Assembly (NCBI GenBank): GCA_020344375.1
Contig: CP070823.1
Coordinates: forward strand, 2,411,373-2,469,253
Length of the DNA stretch: 57,881 nt
Direction of reading: 5' to 3'
DNA from: Gemmatimonadota bacterium
GTDB taxonomy: Bacteria; Gemmatimonadota; Gemmatimonadetes; Palauibacterales; KS3-K002
Shown here: positions 43,375 to 52,533 of the stretch, in pieces
How positions within the stretch are numbered: the stretch's first letter is position 1
Layout of the letters: every line of letters begins with the position of its first letter
Made by a program: the position numbers and the translations under genes
The notes under the pieces: model-generated
What the model was told of the DNA's origin: nothing
Database searches by the model: none
The model's input: only the letters and a program-made list of their open reading frames with translations

Positions 43375-43767
43375 CTAGACCCGCCGCTTCTTCGGCGGTC
43401 GGCAGCCGTTGTGTGGAATCGGCGTCACGTCCCGGATCGAGCGAATCTGCAAGCCGGACGACTGCAAGGCCTGGATCGCCGATTCTCGCCCCGAGCCCGG
43501 GCCCTGAACGCGCACGTGCACGCGCTTCATTCCCAGACTCAGCGCCTCCTTCGCCGCCTGCTCAGCAGCCACCGTGGCGGCAAACGGGGTCGATTTCTTT
43601 GACCCCTTGAAACCGGACTTGCCCGGGCTCCCCCACACCACGGTGTTGCCCTCCATGTCGGTGATCGTCACGATCGTATTGTTAAAGGTCGCCTTGATGT
43701 AGGCGATACCTTCGACACCGACATCCTTCTTCTTCTTGGGCCCGGTACCTCTCTTCTTCGGCGGCAT
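43375..43767 (-). CDS. rpsK: Small-subunit ribosomal protein uS11
   Basis: S11 lines the mRNA exit region of the 30S platform. 130 residues, with a basic N-tail ([19 protein letters not shown]), [40 protein letters not shown] and the C-terminal [13 protein letters not shown]. This tail is close to invariant. It lies between rpsM and rpsD. Confidence 0.98.
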   Translation of the reverse strand: MPPKKRGTGPKKKKDVGVEGIAYIKATFNNTIVTITDMEGNTVVWGSPGKSGFKGSKKSTPFAATVAAEQAAKEALSLGMKRVHVRVQGPGSGRESAIQALQSSGLQIRSIRDVTPIPHNGCRPPKKRRV

Positions 43768-43817
43768 CTCGCTATTCGCTTACTCTCTGGTTCTGCGACG
43801 CTGACTCCCGACTCCCG

Positions 43818-44198
43818 CTACTTGCGCGGCGCCTTCTTCTTGCCCGCGACCGTACGGCGCGGACCCTTGCGGGTGCGGGCGTTGGTATGTGTTCGCTGGC
43901 CTCTCACCGGCAGGCCGCGCCGGTGACGTAATCCCCGGTAGCTGCCGATGTCCATCAAACGCTTGATGTTCATCGATACTTCGGTGCGCAGCGCCCCCTC
44001 GACCTTGTACTTGCTCTCGATCACCCGGCGGACTTTACTCAGGTCCTCGTCCGTAAGCGCGTGCATCCGCGTGTCAGGACTCACACCGGTCTCGGCGAGG
44101 ATCTTGCGAGCGCTGGACAGGCCAATACCGTGGAGGTAGGTAAGGGCTACCTCGACGCGCTTGTTACTCGGCAAATCAACACCGGCGATACGCACCAT
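43818..44198 (-). CDS. rpsM: Small-subunit ribosomal protein uS13
   Basis: S13 is in the 30S head and contacts P-site tRNA and the 50S bridge. 126 residues: ARIAGVDLP-like start [40 protein letters not shown], then [20 protein letters not shown] and [19 protein letters not shown]. Its ATG is 5 nt after the rpmJ stop. Confidence 0.98.
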   Translation of the reverse strand: MVRIAGVDLPSNKRVEVALTYLHGIGLSSARKILAETGVSPDTRMHALTDEDLSKVRRVIESKYKVEGALRTEVSMNIKRLMDIGSYRGLRHRRGLPVRGQRTHTNARTRKGPRRTVAGKKKAPRK

Positions 44199-44203
44199 CG
44201 CTT

Positions 44204-44320
44204 CTAACCCTGCCGCTGCTTGTGCTTGGGGTTACGCTTACAGATGACCCGGACGACGCCCCGGCGCCGGATCAGCTTGCAGTGCTCACAAATGCGCTTA
44301 ACGCTCGACCGTACCTTCAC
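44204..44320 (-). CDS. rpmJ: Large-subunit ribosomal protein bL36
   Basis: This 38-residue protein starts at GTG 44320 and is easily missed for its size. Sequence blocks are [20 protein letters not shown] and [17 protein letters not shown]. The Cys-x2-Cys, Cys and His ligands form the zinc ribbon of the C+ form. It sits at its classic place between infA and rpsM. Confidence 0.97.
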   Translation of the reverse strand: MKVRSSVKRICEHCKLIRRRGVVRVICKRNPKHKQRQG

Positions 44321-44450
44321 TTAGCAGAATCCCCAATCTTTCGAAGCTAGCCTTATAACTTATTCAACAACTGCCGATCATCAATGGGGGCACCCTTGCC
44401 CCAGCACATGCTATGCGACGGCCCCCGCCGGAAACCCATGTTTCCCACCC
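44321..44450 (-). promoter_or_regulatory. Intergenic region upstream of rpmJ with hairpin and AT-rich element
   Basis: This 130-nt gap between infA and rpmJ is the widest interval within the S10-spc-alpha run. A stem GGGGCA/TGCCCC with a 4-nt loop lies at 44387-44402. Downstream on the minus strand is an AT-rich stretch (GAATAAGTTATAAGG) that resembles a -10 region, although no good -35 is seen at 17 nt. It may hold an internal promoter or a leader for the rpmJ-rpsM-rpsK-rpsD-rpoA-rplQ genes. Confidence 0.35.
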
Positions 44451-44669
44451 TCACTTGTAGCGGTACGTGATCCGACCACGCGTCAGGTCGTACGGCGACA
44501 GCTCTACCTGCACCTTGTCCCCCGGCAGGATTCGAATGTAGTGCATGCGAATCTTGCCCGAGATATGCGCCGTGATCTCGTGACCGTTCTCCAGCTCCAC
44601 CCGGAACATCGCGTTGGGCAGCGCCTCAACCACCGTCCCCGTCATCTGGATCGACTCTTCTTTCACCAC
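44451..44669 (-). CDS. infA: Translation initiation factor IF-1
   Basis: IF-1 occupies the 30S A site during initiation. The 72-residue OB fold is complete: [60 protein letters not shown] and ITYRYK. It follows map by 15 nt and precedes rpmJ. Confidence 0.98.
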   Translation of the reverse strand: MVKEESIQMTGTVVEALPNAMFRVELENGHEITAHISGKIRMHYIRILPGDKVQVELSPYDLTRGRITYRYK

Positions 44670-44684
44670 TGAGCCGTCCTGTCC

Positions 44685-45452
44685 TCAGCCTGCTCTCGAC
44701 GGCACCACCGTGAGCACCCGGGGGCCCTGATTGGTAACGGCAACGGTGTGCTCGAAATGTGCCGAGACCTTCCCGTCGGCCGTCACCACTGTCCACTCAT
44801 CGCCGAGCGTCTCGATCTCGCGACGCCCCAGGTTGAACATCGGCTCGACGGCAAGCACGAGACCTGGCTGCAAGCGAAGGCCCTGCCCAGGCCGTCCGTA
44901 GTTAGGCACCTGGGGCTCCTCGTGCGGTCGGCTGCCGATCCCGTGACCGGTCAGCTCCCTCGGTACGCCGTATCCAGCTTCCAGTCCGATCTTCTCTATC
45001 GCAGCGCTGATGTCCCCGATGTGTCCTCCAGGTCGCGCCGCTTCGACCCCCTTATCCAACGCGTCTCTCGTCACGTCGAGAAGTCGGCGCACATCGGGAG
45101 CAACTTCTCCCACGCTCAGCGTCACAGCACCGTCGCCGTAGTAGCCCTCCTGGCAGACCCCGACGTCTACGCTGACGATGTCGCCCTGCTTGAGAACTCG
45201 ATCTCGCGAAGGTATGCCGTGGACAACCTCGTGATTAATGCTCGTACACAGCGTAGCCGGAAAGCCGTAGAGTCCTTTAAACGCTGGCCTCGCCCCGTCG
45301 TAGCTGCGGATGCGACCTTCCGCCCACTCATCCAGCTCCGCGGTGGTAACGCCAGGTCGGACGAGCGCACTGATCTGATCGAGCACGTCCGCGACAATCT
45401 CGCAGGCACGCGCAATCAACTCGATCTCGTCGGTCGTCTTCAGCGTGATCAC
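44685..45452 (-). CDS. map: Type I methionine aminopeptidase
   Basis: Map removes the initiator Met from nascent proteins. 255 residues. The pita-bread metal ligands are in GDIVSVDVGVCQEGYYGDGA (Asp pair), ELTGHGIGSRPHEEPQVPNY (His), and LVLAVEPMFNLGR and HFEHTVAVTNQGP (Glu pair). No N-terminal zinc-finger extension is present. ATG 45452 overlaps the adk stop by 4 nt. Confidence 0.98.
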   Translation of the reverse strand: MITLKTTDEIELIARACEIVADVLDQISALVRPGVTTAELDEWAEGRIRSYDGARPAFKGLYGFPATLCTSINHEVVHGIPSRDRVLKQGDIVSVDVGVCQEGYYGDGAVTLSVGEVAPDVRRLLDVTRDALDKGVEAARPGGHIGDISAAIEKIGLEAGYGVPRELTGHGIGSRPHEEPQVPNYGRPGQGLRLQPGLVLAVEPMFNLGRREIETLGDEWTVVTADGKVSAHFEHTVAVTNQGPRVLTVVPSRAG

Positions 45453-46099
45453 AGGCAGTCAACGAGCGTAAGCAGCCCGTTATAGACTTCATCCACCGAG
45501 CCGACGGCCTTCAATTCACGGAACGAGGTCGAGCTCGTCGCATACCACTGCAGCAGCGGTTCCGTACTGTCACGGTACACACGCAATCGATTGCGCACCG
45601 TTTCCGCTTTGTCGTCCTCGCGTGTCTCCAGCCGGCCACCGCAACGCTCGCACAGCTCGCCAGCGGCCGACGGGTCCAGATGTACGTTGTAGATCATCCC
45701 GCAGCCGACGCAGACGCGGCGTCCGGCGACCCGCCGTATCAACTCTTCTTCGGGGGCATCGAAGTAGATGACCACGTCCAGGCTCATGCCGCGGTCGGCC
45801 AGCCACGCGTGAAGGCCCTCGGCCTGGGCGACGGTACGTGGAAACCCATCCAGGATGAACCCGTCTTTCGCTGACGGCGAGCTAAGCACATCCCGCACCA
45901 ATCCAAGGACGACATCGTCAGGAACCAGCTCGCCTTTGTCCATGTACTGCTTGGCTTCCCGGCCCAGCGGAGTATCGTTGCGCACCGCCTCCCGCAGGAT
46001 ATCTCCGGTCGCGTACTTGGGGATCCCGCACCGCTCCGCCAGGCGGTCGCCATGGGTGCCCTTTCCTGCGCCGGGAGGTCCCAACATCACGATATTCAT
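45449..46099 (-). CDS. adk: Adenylate kinase
   Basis: Adk equilibrates ATP, ADP and AMP. 216 residues, long form. P-loop LGPPGAGKGTHGDRLAERCG is at the N-terminus. The AMP-binding region and GFILDGFPRTVAQAEGLHAW follow. The LID domain has CVGCGMIYNVH and LCERCGGRLETREDD: four cysteines in two CxxC pairs, the zinc-stabilised lid. It sits between secY (40 nt) and map (4-nt overlap). Confidence 0.98.
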   Translation of the reverse strand: MNIVMLGPPGAGKGTHGDRLAERCGIPKYATGDILREAVRNDTPLGREAKQYMDKGELVPDDVVLGLVRDVLSSPSAKDGFILDGFPRTVAQAEGLHAWLADRGMSLDVVIYFDAPEEELIRRVAGRRVCVGCGMIYNVHLDPSAAGELCERCGGRLETREDDKAETVRNRLRVYRDSTEPLLQWYATSSTSFRELKAVGSVDEVYNGLLTLVDCL

Positions 46100-46139
46100 C
46101 CTGCGACAGTTCTGGCGCGGGTCCCGCCTCGCAGGCCGA

Positions 46140-47465
46140 TCACATGTACCTCTGCCGGCCCCTGTACTTCACGCGCCCCTTCTTCATGAAGCCCTCATAG
46201 TGCCGCAGCAACAGGTGCTGTTGCATCTGCTGAACCGTGTCCAGCGCCACACCGACCACGATCAGCAGCGCAGTGCCGCCGAAGAAGAAGAGGCGGATGT
46301 CGAACCACGCGAAGATCAGGAACGGCACCAGAGCGATCGCCGCCAGGAACAGTGAGCCCGGCAAGGTGATTCGGGTGAGAACGTAGTCGATGTACTCCGC
46401 TGTCCTCGCGCCCGGCTTCACACCGGGGACAAAGGCGCCCTGCTTGTTGAGGTTCTCGGCAAGATCGACCGGATTGAATATGATCGCGGTGTAGAAGTAC
46501 GTGAAGAAGACGATGAGCACCGTGTAGCTGAGATAATACAGCGTGTTGCCCGGCTGGAAGAGATCCGACAATGTGCGCAGGACCGTAACATTCGAGAACG
46601 ATGCGATCGTTCCCGGGACGACGATGATAGACTGGGCAAAGATGATCGGCATCACGCCAGCCGAGTTGACCCGCAGGGGGATGAACGACTTCTGCCCTTC
46701 GCGGATGCGTCCGCGTCCAACGACTTTCCTGGGTATCTGAACCGGGATCTTTCGTGCGGCCATCGTGACGGCGACCGTGCCGGCGATCACGCCGATCATC
46801 ACGGCCAGCAGCGCCACGAGCTTAAACGCGCTGATGGTGCCGACCGAGAGGGCCTCGAGTGTACGTGCGACGGCGTTGGGGAACCCCTCCACGATCCCGA
46901 AGAAGATGAGGAGCGACATCCCGTTACCGATGCCCCGCTCGGTGATCTGCTCGCCGAGCCACATGATGAAGACGCCACCCGTAGTCAGCGTCAGCACCGT
47001 CACCAGCCGGAAGCTCCAGCCGGGATCCGGGACGATCGGCGTCTGCATGCCACTCTGGCTTTCCAAGAAGATCCCGTAGGCGTAGCCCTGCAGAATGCAC
47101 AGCCCGACGGTGGTGTAACGCGTCCACTGGTTCAGCCGCTTACGGCCTTCCTCACCCTCCTTCTGCATCTTCTCGATCGTGGGGAAGACCGCAGCGAGAA
47201 GCTGGAACATGATGCTGGCGGAGATGTAGGGCATGATCCCCAGCGCGAAGATCGTGGCGCGCTGGAGGCCTCCGCCTACAAACATGTCGTAGAGCCCAAA
47301 GAGCGTGCCCTGAATCGCCGTGGCCAGATCCCTGAGTGCGACCACATCGACTCCCGGCACCGTGATGTGAGCGCCGAAGCGATAGATCGCCAGACAGCCC
47401 AGGGTGAAAAGCAGCTTCTGCTTGAGCTCGGGGGCGCGGAGAAGACTCTGGACGGGATTAGCCAT
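46140..47465 (-). CDS. secY: Protein translocase channel subunit SecY
   Basis: SecY is the ten-helix pore of the general secretion pathway. 441 residues with all ten membrane segments visible. Signatures are GIMPYISASIMFQLLAAVFP, NQWTRYTTVGLCILQGYAYG, ERGIGNGMSLLIFFGIVEGF and KSFIPLRVNSAGVMPIIFAQ; the C-terminal cytosolic loop has FVPGVKPGARTAEYIDYVLT. ATG 47465 overlaps the last base of the rplO stop. SecA is ~20 kb downstream in transcription order. Confidence 0.98.
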   Translation of the reverse strand: MANPVQSLLRAPELKQKLLFTLGCLAIYRFGAHITVPGVDVVALRDLATAIQGTLFGLYDMFVGGGLQRATIFALGIMPYISASIMFQLLAAVFPTIEKMQKEGEEGRKRLNQWTRYTTVGLCILQGYAYGIFLESQSGMQTPIVPDPGWSFRLVTVLTLTTGGVFIMWLGEQITERGIGNGMSLLIFFGIVEGFPNAVARTLEALSVGTISAFKLVALLAVMIGVIAGTVAVTMAARKIPVQIPRKVVGRGRIREGQKSFIPLRVNSAGVMPIIFAQSIIVVPGTIASFSNVTVLRTLSDLFQPGNTLYYLSYTVLIVFFTYFYTAIIFNPVDLAENLNKQGAFVPGVKPGARTAEYIDYVLTRITLPGSLFLAAIALVPFLIFAWFDIRLFFFGGTALLIVVGVALDTVQQMQQHLLLRHYEGFMKKGRVKYRGRQRYM

Positions 47466-47908
47466 CAGTTGGCCTCGCTTGCCTCTCCCCCCGCTTTCTC
47501 GATCTTCTGCCGTGCGGAGCGACTGAACGCGTGCGCGGTGACCTTGATCGCTCGAGTGAGCTCGCCTTCACCGAGAATCTTCACGGGCCGGCGCAGCGAG
47601 CCGATCAAGCCCGCTGCCTTCATGGTCTCCGGCGTTGCCTCATCGCCCACTACCCGGTCCAAATCCTTAACGTTTACTACCTGGTACTCCACGCGTTTGT
47701 GGGGGCGAAAGCCTCGCTTCGGCAACCGCCGCTGCAAGGGCATCTGCCCGCCTTCAAACCAGGGCTTCGTGGAGCCGCCAGAGCGCGATTTGTGGCCCTT
47801 GTGGCCACGACCGGCGGTCTTGCCACGTCCAGAACCGGGTCCACGGCCAAGGCGCTTTGAAGCCTCCTTGAGCCCCCTGGGACGCCGAATCGTTTCTAGG
47901 TGAGCCAT
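47465..47908 (-). CDS. rplO: Large-subunit ribosomal protein uL15
   Basis: L15 is a late-assembly 50S protein. 147 residues from ATG 47908 (a GTG directly upstream is in frame). The basic, Gly-rich N-half is typical: GRGPGSGRGKTAGRGHKGHK, SRSGGSTKPWFEGGQMPLQR and RLPKRGFRPHKRVEYQVVNV. The C-half has AGLIGSLRRPVKILGEGELT. It ends 1 nt into secY. Confidence 0.98.
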   Translation of the reverse strand: MAHLETIRRPRGLKEASKRLGRGPGSGRGKTAGRGHKGHKSRSGGSTKPWFEGGQMPLQRRLPKRGFRPHKRVEYQVVNVKDLDRVVGDEATPETMKAAGLIGSLRRPVKILGEGELTRAIKVTAHAFSRSARQKIEKAGGEASEAN

Positions 47909-47912
47909 CACT

Positions 47913-48113
47913 TCAGGGCCTCATCTTCTCGTCGTTGGACACCGGCGTGACCTCCACGAGATGCTTCACCTGAAAGAGCATCCCGCGGATAGCCGGGTTG
48001 TCCGGCTTAATCACGCTGCGCTGATGCCTGAGGCCGAGTGCCTTGAGCGTCGCCCGAATGTTGCGCGGCGCGCCAAGCCCGCTCTTCACCTGACGGACTT
48101 GCAGCTTACCCAC
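47913..48113 (-). CDS. rpmD: Large-subunit ribosomal protein uL30
   Basis: L30 is a ~60-residue 50S protein. Here 66 residues start at GTG 48113, overlapping rpsE by 8 nt: [40 protein letters not shown] and [15 protein letters not shown]. It stops 4 nt before the rplO ATG. Confidence 0.96.
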   Translation of the reverse strand: MGKLQVRQVKSGLGAPRNIRATLKALGLRHQRSVIKPDNPAIRGMLFQVKHLVEVTPVSNDEKMRP

Positions 48114-48657
48114 TGCGTCCTCCCCGCAGTTCCTCTACAGGCACACCCCGCTCCTTCGCTGCCTGCTCGGCGGTCACCAAGCGACATAGCCCGTCCATGG
48201 TAGCGCGAACCATGTTGACGGGATTGTTCGAGCCCAGACTCTTGGTCAGGATATCCTGAATGCCCGCGCACTCAAGCACGGCGCGCACCGGCCCGCCGGC
48301 GATCACGCCGGTACCCGGCCCTGCCGGCCGCAGCAGTACCTTGCCCGCGCCGTGTGCCCCCACGATCTCGTGCGGAATCGTGCCGTGCCGGACGATCGGC
48401 ACGTCGACCATCGAGCGCCGCGCCTGCTCGAAGCCTTTCCGAATCGCCTCCGCAACCTGATTGGCCTTTCCGAGCGCCGTGCCGACGCGACCCTGCTGGT
48501 CACCCGTGGCGACGAGCGCCGTAAACGAAAAACGCCGGCCCCCCTTCACCACCTTCGCCACGCGATTGATGAAGATGACGTTCTCGACAAATTCGCTCTC
48601 GCGGATCCGCCTGTCTCGCCTGTCCGCTCTTTCCCGACTTTCGCGCTGAGTCGCCAC
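48106..48657 (-). CDS. rpsE: Small-subunit ribosomal protein uS5
   Basis: S5 helps guard translational accuracy. 183 residues. The dsRBD-like N-domain has [20 protein letters not shown] and [20 protein letters not shown]. The C-domain has [20 protein letters not shown] and [23 protein letters not shown] 48657 overlaps the last base of the rplR stop. Confidence 0.98.
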   Translation of the reverse strand: MATQRESRERADRRDRRIRESEFVENVIFINRVAKVVKGGRRFSFTALVATGDQQGRVGTALGKANQVAEAIRKGFEQARRSMVDVPIVRHGTIPHEIVGAHGAGKVLLRPAGPGTGVIAGGPVRAVLECAGIQDILTKSLGSNNPVNMVRATMDGLCRLVTAEQAAKERGVPVEELRGGRSG

Positions 48658-49061
48658 TAAATCCTAAGACCTCCGTCGCGCGCGCCCTCGGCAAATGCCC
48701 GCACGCGCCCGTGGTAGCGGTATCCACCGCGGTCGAAGACGACCGTATCGATTCCCCTAGCCCTAGCACGCTCAGCCATGATCTGGCCGGCGACACGGCT
48801 CTGCGAAGACTTACGTCGGTCACTCTCCAGCTTCGACTGTACTTCCTTTGAGCGGGTGGAGATACCGGTGATACAGATACCCAGATCGTCGTCGACCAGC
48901 TGCGCCTCAAGGTGCCGCAGCGTGCGCCGCACGACCAGGCGGGGGCGTTGCCCTGTGCCGCGAATCTTCTTCAGAATCCGAAAATGACGGCGCCGGCGGG
49001 CCAGCAACCGCCGATCCGACCTCCCCTTCGCTTTCCTTCTTCGCAGCTTCCTTATTGACAT
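48657..49061 (-). CDS. rplR: Large-subunit ribosomal protein uL18
   Basis: L18 binds 5S rRNA with L5. 134 residues, with an extended Arg/Lys N-terminus ([20 protein letters not shown]) before the conserved [20 protein letters not shown] and the C-half [20 protein letters not shown] and [16 protein letters not shown]. It is ~15 residues longer than E. coli L18 because of the basic start. One-nt overlaps link it to rplF and rpsE. Confidence 0.98.
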   Translation of the reverse strand: MSIRKLRRRKAKGRSDRRLLARRRRHFRILKKIRGTGQRPRLVVRRTLRHLEAQLVDDDLGICITGISTRSKEVQSKLESDRRKSSQSRVAGQIMAERARARGIDTVVFDRGGYRYHGRVRAFAEGARDGGLRI

Positions 49062-49597
49062 CAGATCGCCGTCTTGCCCGCCTTGCGACGTACCTGTTCG
49101 CCCTGATACCTGATCCCCTTGCCCTTGTACGGCTCCGGGGGGCGCAGCGCGCGGATCTCTGCCGCCGCCTGACCGACTTTCTCCTTGTCCACTCCCGAGA
49201 CTGTGACCACCGTTGGCGACTCGACTCCGAGCTTGACGCCCTCCGGTGGGTCGTAGGCTAGGGGTTGGGAATAGCCGAGATGGAGTCGCAGCGACCTCCC
49301 TTGCGCCTCGGCCCGATAGCCCACACCAACGATCTCCAGCCTCCTCTCGAACCCGTCCACGACACCCTTAACCATACTGGCCAACAGTGAGCCCGTCAGA
49401 CCATGGAGGGCCCGATGATCGCGGCGGTCGCTCGGCCGCTTCACGCGCAACTCGCCGTCCTCCTGGACGATCTCCATCGCCGGGTGAAACTCGCGCTCGA
49501 TCTCACCCTTCGGGCCCTTGATCCTGACTCGGGTTCTCTCAATGACCACCGACACTCCACTGGGTATCGGGATCGCCTGCATTCCGACACGCGACAT
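49061..49597 (-). CDS. rplF: Large-subunit ribosomal protein uL6
   Basis: L6 lies near the factor-binding site. 178 residues with two repeated domains: IPIPSGVSVVIERTRVRIKG, ALHGLTGSLLASMVKGVVDG, FERRLEIVGVGYRAEAQGRS and the signature PPEPYKGKGIRYQGEQVRRK. It is 20 nt after rpsH. Confidence 0.98.
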   Translation of the reverse strand: MSRVGMQAIPIPSGVSVVIERTRVRIKGPKGEIEREFHPAMEIVQEDGELRVKRPSDRRDHRALHGLTGSLLASMVKGVVDGFERRLEIVGVGYRAEAQGRSLRLHLGYSQPLAYDPPEGVKLGVESPTVVTVSGVDKEKVGQAAAEIRALRPPEPYKGKGIRYQGEQVRRKAGKTAI

Positions 49598-49617
49598 CGC
49601 TTGAACTCCCGCCCTAC

Positions 49618-50016
49618 TCAGTGCACAATCGCGATCAGCTCACCGCCCAGGCCTGCGGCCCGCGCTTCGCGATCGTTCTTTATGCCCTGGCTCGTGGAGA
49701 GGATCGCCATACCAAGACCGCCACGCACGCGCGGGATCCGCGACGACGCTACGTAGGCTCGCCGTCCCGGCCTCGACACTCGACGCAGTTCGCGAATCAC
49801 CGGCTTGCCGTCCGGCGTGTACTTCAGGTACAGCCGCAGGAACGTACGCCGCCCATCGTCGAGCACCTTCACGCCGTGAATGTAGTGGCTCTCCGCCAGC
49901 TTCCGAGCGATCTCCACTTTCATCCTGGAGAGAGGCACATCGACTCGCTTCTGCCCCGCCAGGAGCGCATTGCGGACTCGCGACAGCATGTCCGCAATCG
50001 GGTCCGTCATCGTCAT
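49618..50016 (-). CDS. rpsH: Small-subunit ribosomal protein uS8
   Basis: S8 binds central-domain 16S rRNA. In E. coli it represses the spc operon at rplE; whether it does so here is unknown. 132 residues: TDPIADMLSRVRNALLAGQK, RKLAESHYIHGVKVLDDGRR, RVSRPGRRAYVASSRIPRVR and GGLGMAILSTSQGIKNDREA. It follows rpsN by 36 nt. Confidence 0.98.
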   Translation of the reverse strand: MTMTDPIADMLSRVRNALLAGQKRVDVPLSRMKVEIARKLAESHYIHGVKVLDDGRRTFLRLYLKYTPDGKPVIRELRRVSRPGRRAYVASSRIPRVRGGLGMAILSTSQGIKNDREARAAGLGGELIAIVH

Positions 50017-50052
50017 CGTCTACTTACCTGCACACTCGGCTAGTTCTCAACG

Positions 50053-50238
50053 CTACCAGCTGGCCTTGCGAACGCCCGGGATCTCGCCGTTCAGCGCCAT
50101 CATCCGGAAACAGATGCGGCACAACCCGAACTTGCGGATGAATGCCCGAGCTCGCCCGCAGCGGCGGCACCGGCTGTACTCGCGAACGTCGTACTTCTTG
50201 CGCTTCTTCGCCTTCTCAATCAGGGCTTTGCGTGCCAT
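50053..50238 (-). CDS. rpsN: Small-subunit ribosomal protein uS14, zinc type
   Basis: This is the short, zinc-binding (type Z) S14 of 61 residues. The two CxxC pairs are [20 protein letters not shown] and [21 protein letters not shown]. coli has the longer, cysteine-free form instead. ATG 50238 is used; a GTG directly upstream is in frame. Confidence 0.98.
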   Translation of the reverse strand: MARKALIEKAKKRKKYDVREYSRCRRCGRARAFIRKFGLCRICFRMMALNGEIPGVRKASW

Positions 50239-50268
50239 CACACCACCAATCGCTTGACAGCTCAGCCG

Positions 50269-50829
50269 CTACACTGCGACCGGCTCCATGCCGCGGAACG
50301 GCATGCCAAGCTCCCGCAGGAGCGCCAACGCTTCGTCATCTTTGTCCGTCGAGGTGACGAACGTGATGTCCATCCCGTGGATCTTTTGGATCTTGTCGTA
50401 GTCCACCTCGGGGAAGATCACCTGCTCGCGCACACCGACGGTGTAGTTACCGCGACCGTCGAACGATCGCATGGCCAGACCTCGAAAGTCACGTACCCTG
50501 GGCACCGCTACGTTTACAAACCGATCCATGAACTCCCACATATGCCGGCTTCGAAGGGTCACGCTCACGCCCACCGGCATCCCGGCTCGCAGCCCGAAAT
50601 TCGAGATCGCCTTTCTGGCTCGGTTCACAATCGGACGCTGGCCCGCGATCGCCGAGACCGCTTCAACCACAGAATCGAGCAGCTTCGCATCTCTTGAAGC
50701 TTCACCGACACCCACGTTGACGATGATCTTCTGCAACCGCGGGATCTGGTGCACGTTATTGAACCCGAACTCTTTGGCCAGCTTAGGCCGTACCGCCTGC
50801 TCGTAGTGTTCCTGCAATCTCGGCTTCAT
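50269..50829 (-). CDS. rplE: Large-subunit ribosomal protein uL5
   Basis: L5 carries 5S rRNA to the 50S central protuberance. I start at ATG 50829, giving MKPRLQEHYEQAVRPKLAKE and 186 residues; the frame is open further into rplX, but that part has no L5 similarity. Conserved: QIPRLQKIIVNVGVGEASRD, TGQRPIVNRARKAISNF-like region and VPRVRDFRGLAMRSFDGRGN, FPEVDYDKIQKIHGMDITFV. 31 nt after rplX. Confidence 0.97.
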   Translation of the reverse strand: MKPRLQEHYEQAVRPKLAKEFGFNNVHQIPRLQKIIVNVGVGEASRDAKLLDSVVEAVSAIAGQRPIVNRARKAISNFGLRAGMPVGVSVTLRSRHMWEFMDRFVNVAVPRVRDFRGLAMRSFDGRGNYTVGVREQVIFPEVDYDKIQKIHGMDITFVTSTDKDDEALALLRELGMPFRGMEPVAV

Positions 50830-50860
50830 CTTCAAAAGGACTCTCGGCCCTGTCTGTCCC

Positions 50861-51184
50861 TTACGCTTCAGGGATCGGGATCGCCGTACTACAGCGCGCG
50901 CAAAGCCGCTCCAGGGTCCCGTCGGCATCGTGCCGCTTGCGAACACGCGACGGCACCTTGCAGTGTGGGCAGATCAACATCACGTTCGCCGCAGCGATCG
51001 GTGCCTCAAAGGTGACGATCCCGCCCTCCGGGTTGTGCTGGGACGGACGCTGGTGACGCTTGCGCATATTGATGCCTTCTACAACCACACGGCTGCCCTT
51101 CGAGATCACGCGCAGGACACGCCCCTCCGACCCCTTGTAGTTGCCGGCTATGATCGCAACCTGGTCACCCCTACGAACCTGCAT
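50861..51184 (-). CDS. rplX: Large-subunit ribosomal protein uL24
   Basis: L24 initiates 50S assembly. 107 residues. The KOW part is GDQVAIIAGNYKGSEGRVLR, followed by VVEGINMRKRHQRPSQHNPE and GGIVTFEAPIAAANVMLICP. The C-terminus holds two CxxC pairs (CPHCKVPSRVRKR, LCARCSTAIP), the zinc-binding variant. It follows rplN by 19 nt. Confidence 0.97.
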   Translation of the reverse strand: MQVRRGDQVAIIAGNYKGSEGRVLRVISKGSRVVVEGINMRKRHQRPSQHNPEGGIVTFEAPIAAANVMLICPHCKVPSRVRKRHDADGTLERLCARCSTAIPIPEA

Positions 51185-51203
51185 CTCGATCCACTCGCTC
51201 GAC

Positions 51204-51572
51204 TCAGACCACCTCGGGCGCCAACGACACGATCTTCATGAACCGCTTGTCCCTCAACTCCCGTCCCACCGGCCCGAAGATCCTGGTCGCCCGTGGCTCT
51301 CCCTGCTCGTTGATCAACACTGCCGCGTTATCGTCAAACCGAATATATGAACCGTCTCTTCGGCGCTGCTCCTTGGCGGTGCGCACCACCACCGCCTTGG
51401 TGACCTCGCCTTTCTTGATGGTGCTCGCAGGCAACGCATCCTTGATCGTCACCACGATGACGTCGCCCATCCGTGCGTAGCGACGCCTGCTGCCTCCCAG
51501 CACACGAATGCACAGCGCCTCTTTGGCCCCCGAGTTGTCCGTAACTCGTACAACCGACTCCTGCTGTATCAT
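51204..51572 (-). CDS. rplN: Large-subunit ribosomal protein uL14
   Basis: L14 forms an intersubunit bridge with 16S rRNA. 122 residues, nearly invariant: [60 protein letters not shown] and [20 protein letters not shown]. 28 nt after rpsQ. Confidence 0.98.
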   Translation of the reverse strand: MIQQESVVRVTDNSGAKEALCIRVLGGSRRRYARMGDVIVVTIKDALPASTIKKGEVTKAVVVRTAKEQRRRDGSYIRFDDNAAVLINEQGEPRATRIFGPVGRELRDKRFMKIVSLAPEVV

Positions 51573-51600
51573 CTCCGAGCCCGCCTATCTCACCTGCGCT

Positions 51601-51873
51601 CTAAGCGTCGCGACTCGACGCTTCCGGCCTGCGTATGATCTCTACCAGGCGCCAGCGCTTGAGCCTCGACAGCGGGCGAGTCTCCTCGATCCGCACCACA
51701 TCACCTATGCGCGCCTGATTATCCTGGTCATGAGCGTAGTATCTCTTGTGGCCCTTGAGCTGTTTGCCGTACAACGGGTGCGTGTAACGCCGCTCGACGC
51801 TGACCACGATGGTCTTGTCCATCCGGTCGCTCACCACCGATCCAACCCGCGTCTTACGCCGACCTCGAGTCAT
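51601..51873 (-). CDS. rpsQ: Small-subunit ribosomal protein uS17
   Basis: S17 is an early 16S rRNA-binding OB-fold protein. 90 residues: [40 protein letters not shown] and [23 protein letters not shown] 51873 overlaps the rpmC stop by 4 nt. Confidence 0.98.
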   Translation of the reverse strand: MTRGRRKTRVGSVVSDRMDKTIVVSVERRYTHPLYGKQLKGHKRYYAHDQDNQARIGDVVRIEETRPLSRLKRWRLVEIIRRPEASSRDA

Positions 51874-52097
51874 GCGTCGTCACTTCTCCTTGGAACCGCG
51901 CGCGCGGCCCCTAGCTGCCGCTCGTGCTGTATGGTCTTCAACCTGGCAATGTCACGCCGTAGCTGCCGAATGCGCTCAGGGTTCTCCAGCTCCTCATACG
52001 CACCACGCATGCGTAGGTCGAAGAGCTCGCCCACAAGCTGCTCCAGCGCTTGTGCGATATCCACATCGGCCATCTCGCGGATCTCTTCAGGCCGCAT
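51870..52097 (-). CDS. rpmC: Large-subunit ribosomal protein uL29
   Basis: L29 sits at the tunnel exit near the signal-recognition docking site. The real start is ATG 52097 (TGATG junction with rplP), giving 75 residues: [40 protein letters not shown] and [21 protein letters not shown] longer frame runs on inside rplP but is a shadow. Confidence 0.97.
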   Translation of the reverse strand: MRPEEIREMADVDIAQALEQLVGELFDLRMRGAYEELENPERIRQLRRDIARLKTIQHERQLGAARAVPRRSDDA

Positions 52098-52519
52098 CAG
52101 AGGCCTCCCCTGCTGCGACTGACGAAGCGCGTCTGCACCGGCAGCTTCGCCGCAGCCAGCTCCATCGCCCGCCGGGCTACAGCTTCCGACACGCCCTCCA
52201 ACTCGAACATCACGCGGCCTGGCTTCACCGGCGCGACCCAAGCCTCCGGGTTGCCTTTCCCTTTGCCCATGCGGGTCTCAGCCGGCTTCTTGCTGATCGG
52301 TTTGTCGGGGAAGATGCGAATGAACACCTTGCCACCGCGCTTGATATGCCGAGTCATGGCAACTCGCGCCGCCTCGATCTGCCGCGCCGTGATCCAGGCC
52401 CGCTCCAGCGACTGAAGGCCATACTCACCGAAGGCAACGCGACTGCCTCGCGTCGCCTTCCCGCGAACGCGACCCTTCTGCTGCTTCCGCCATTTTATGC
52501 GCTTTGGAGCGAGCATCAC
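52097..52519 (-). CDS. rplP: Large-subunit ribosomal protein uL16
   Basis: L16 helps position A-site tRNA. 140 residues: [40 protein letters not shown]-like [40 protein letters not shown] and [20 protein letters not shown]. 15 nt after rpsC. Confidence 0.98.
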   Translation of the reverse strand: MMLAPKRIKWRKQQKGRVRGKATRGSRVAFGEYGLQSLERAWITARQIEAARVAMTRHIKRGGKVFIRIFPDKPISKKPAETRMGKGKGNPEAWVAPVKPGRVMFELEGVSEAVARRAMELAAAKLPVQTRFVSRSRGGL

Positions 52520-52533
52520 GGTCTCCTACGCTA

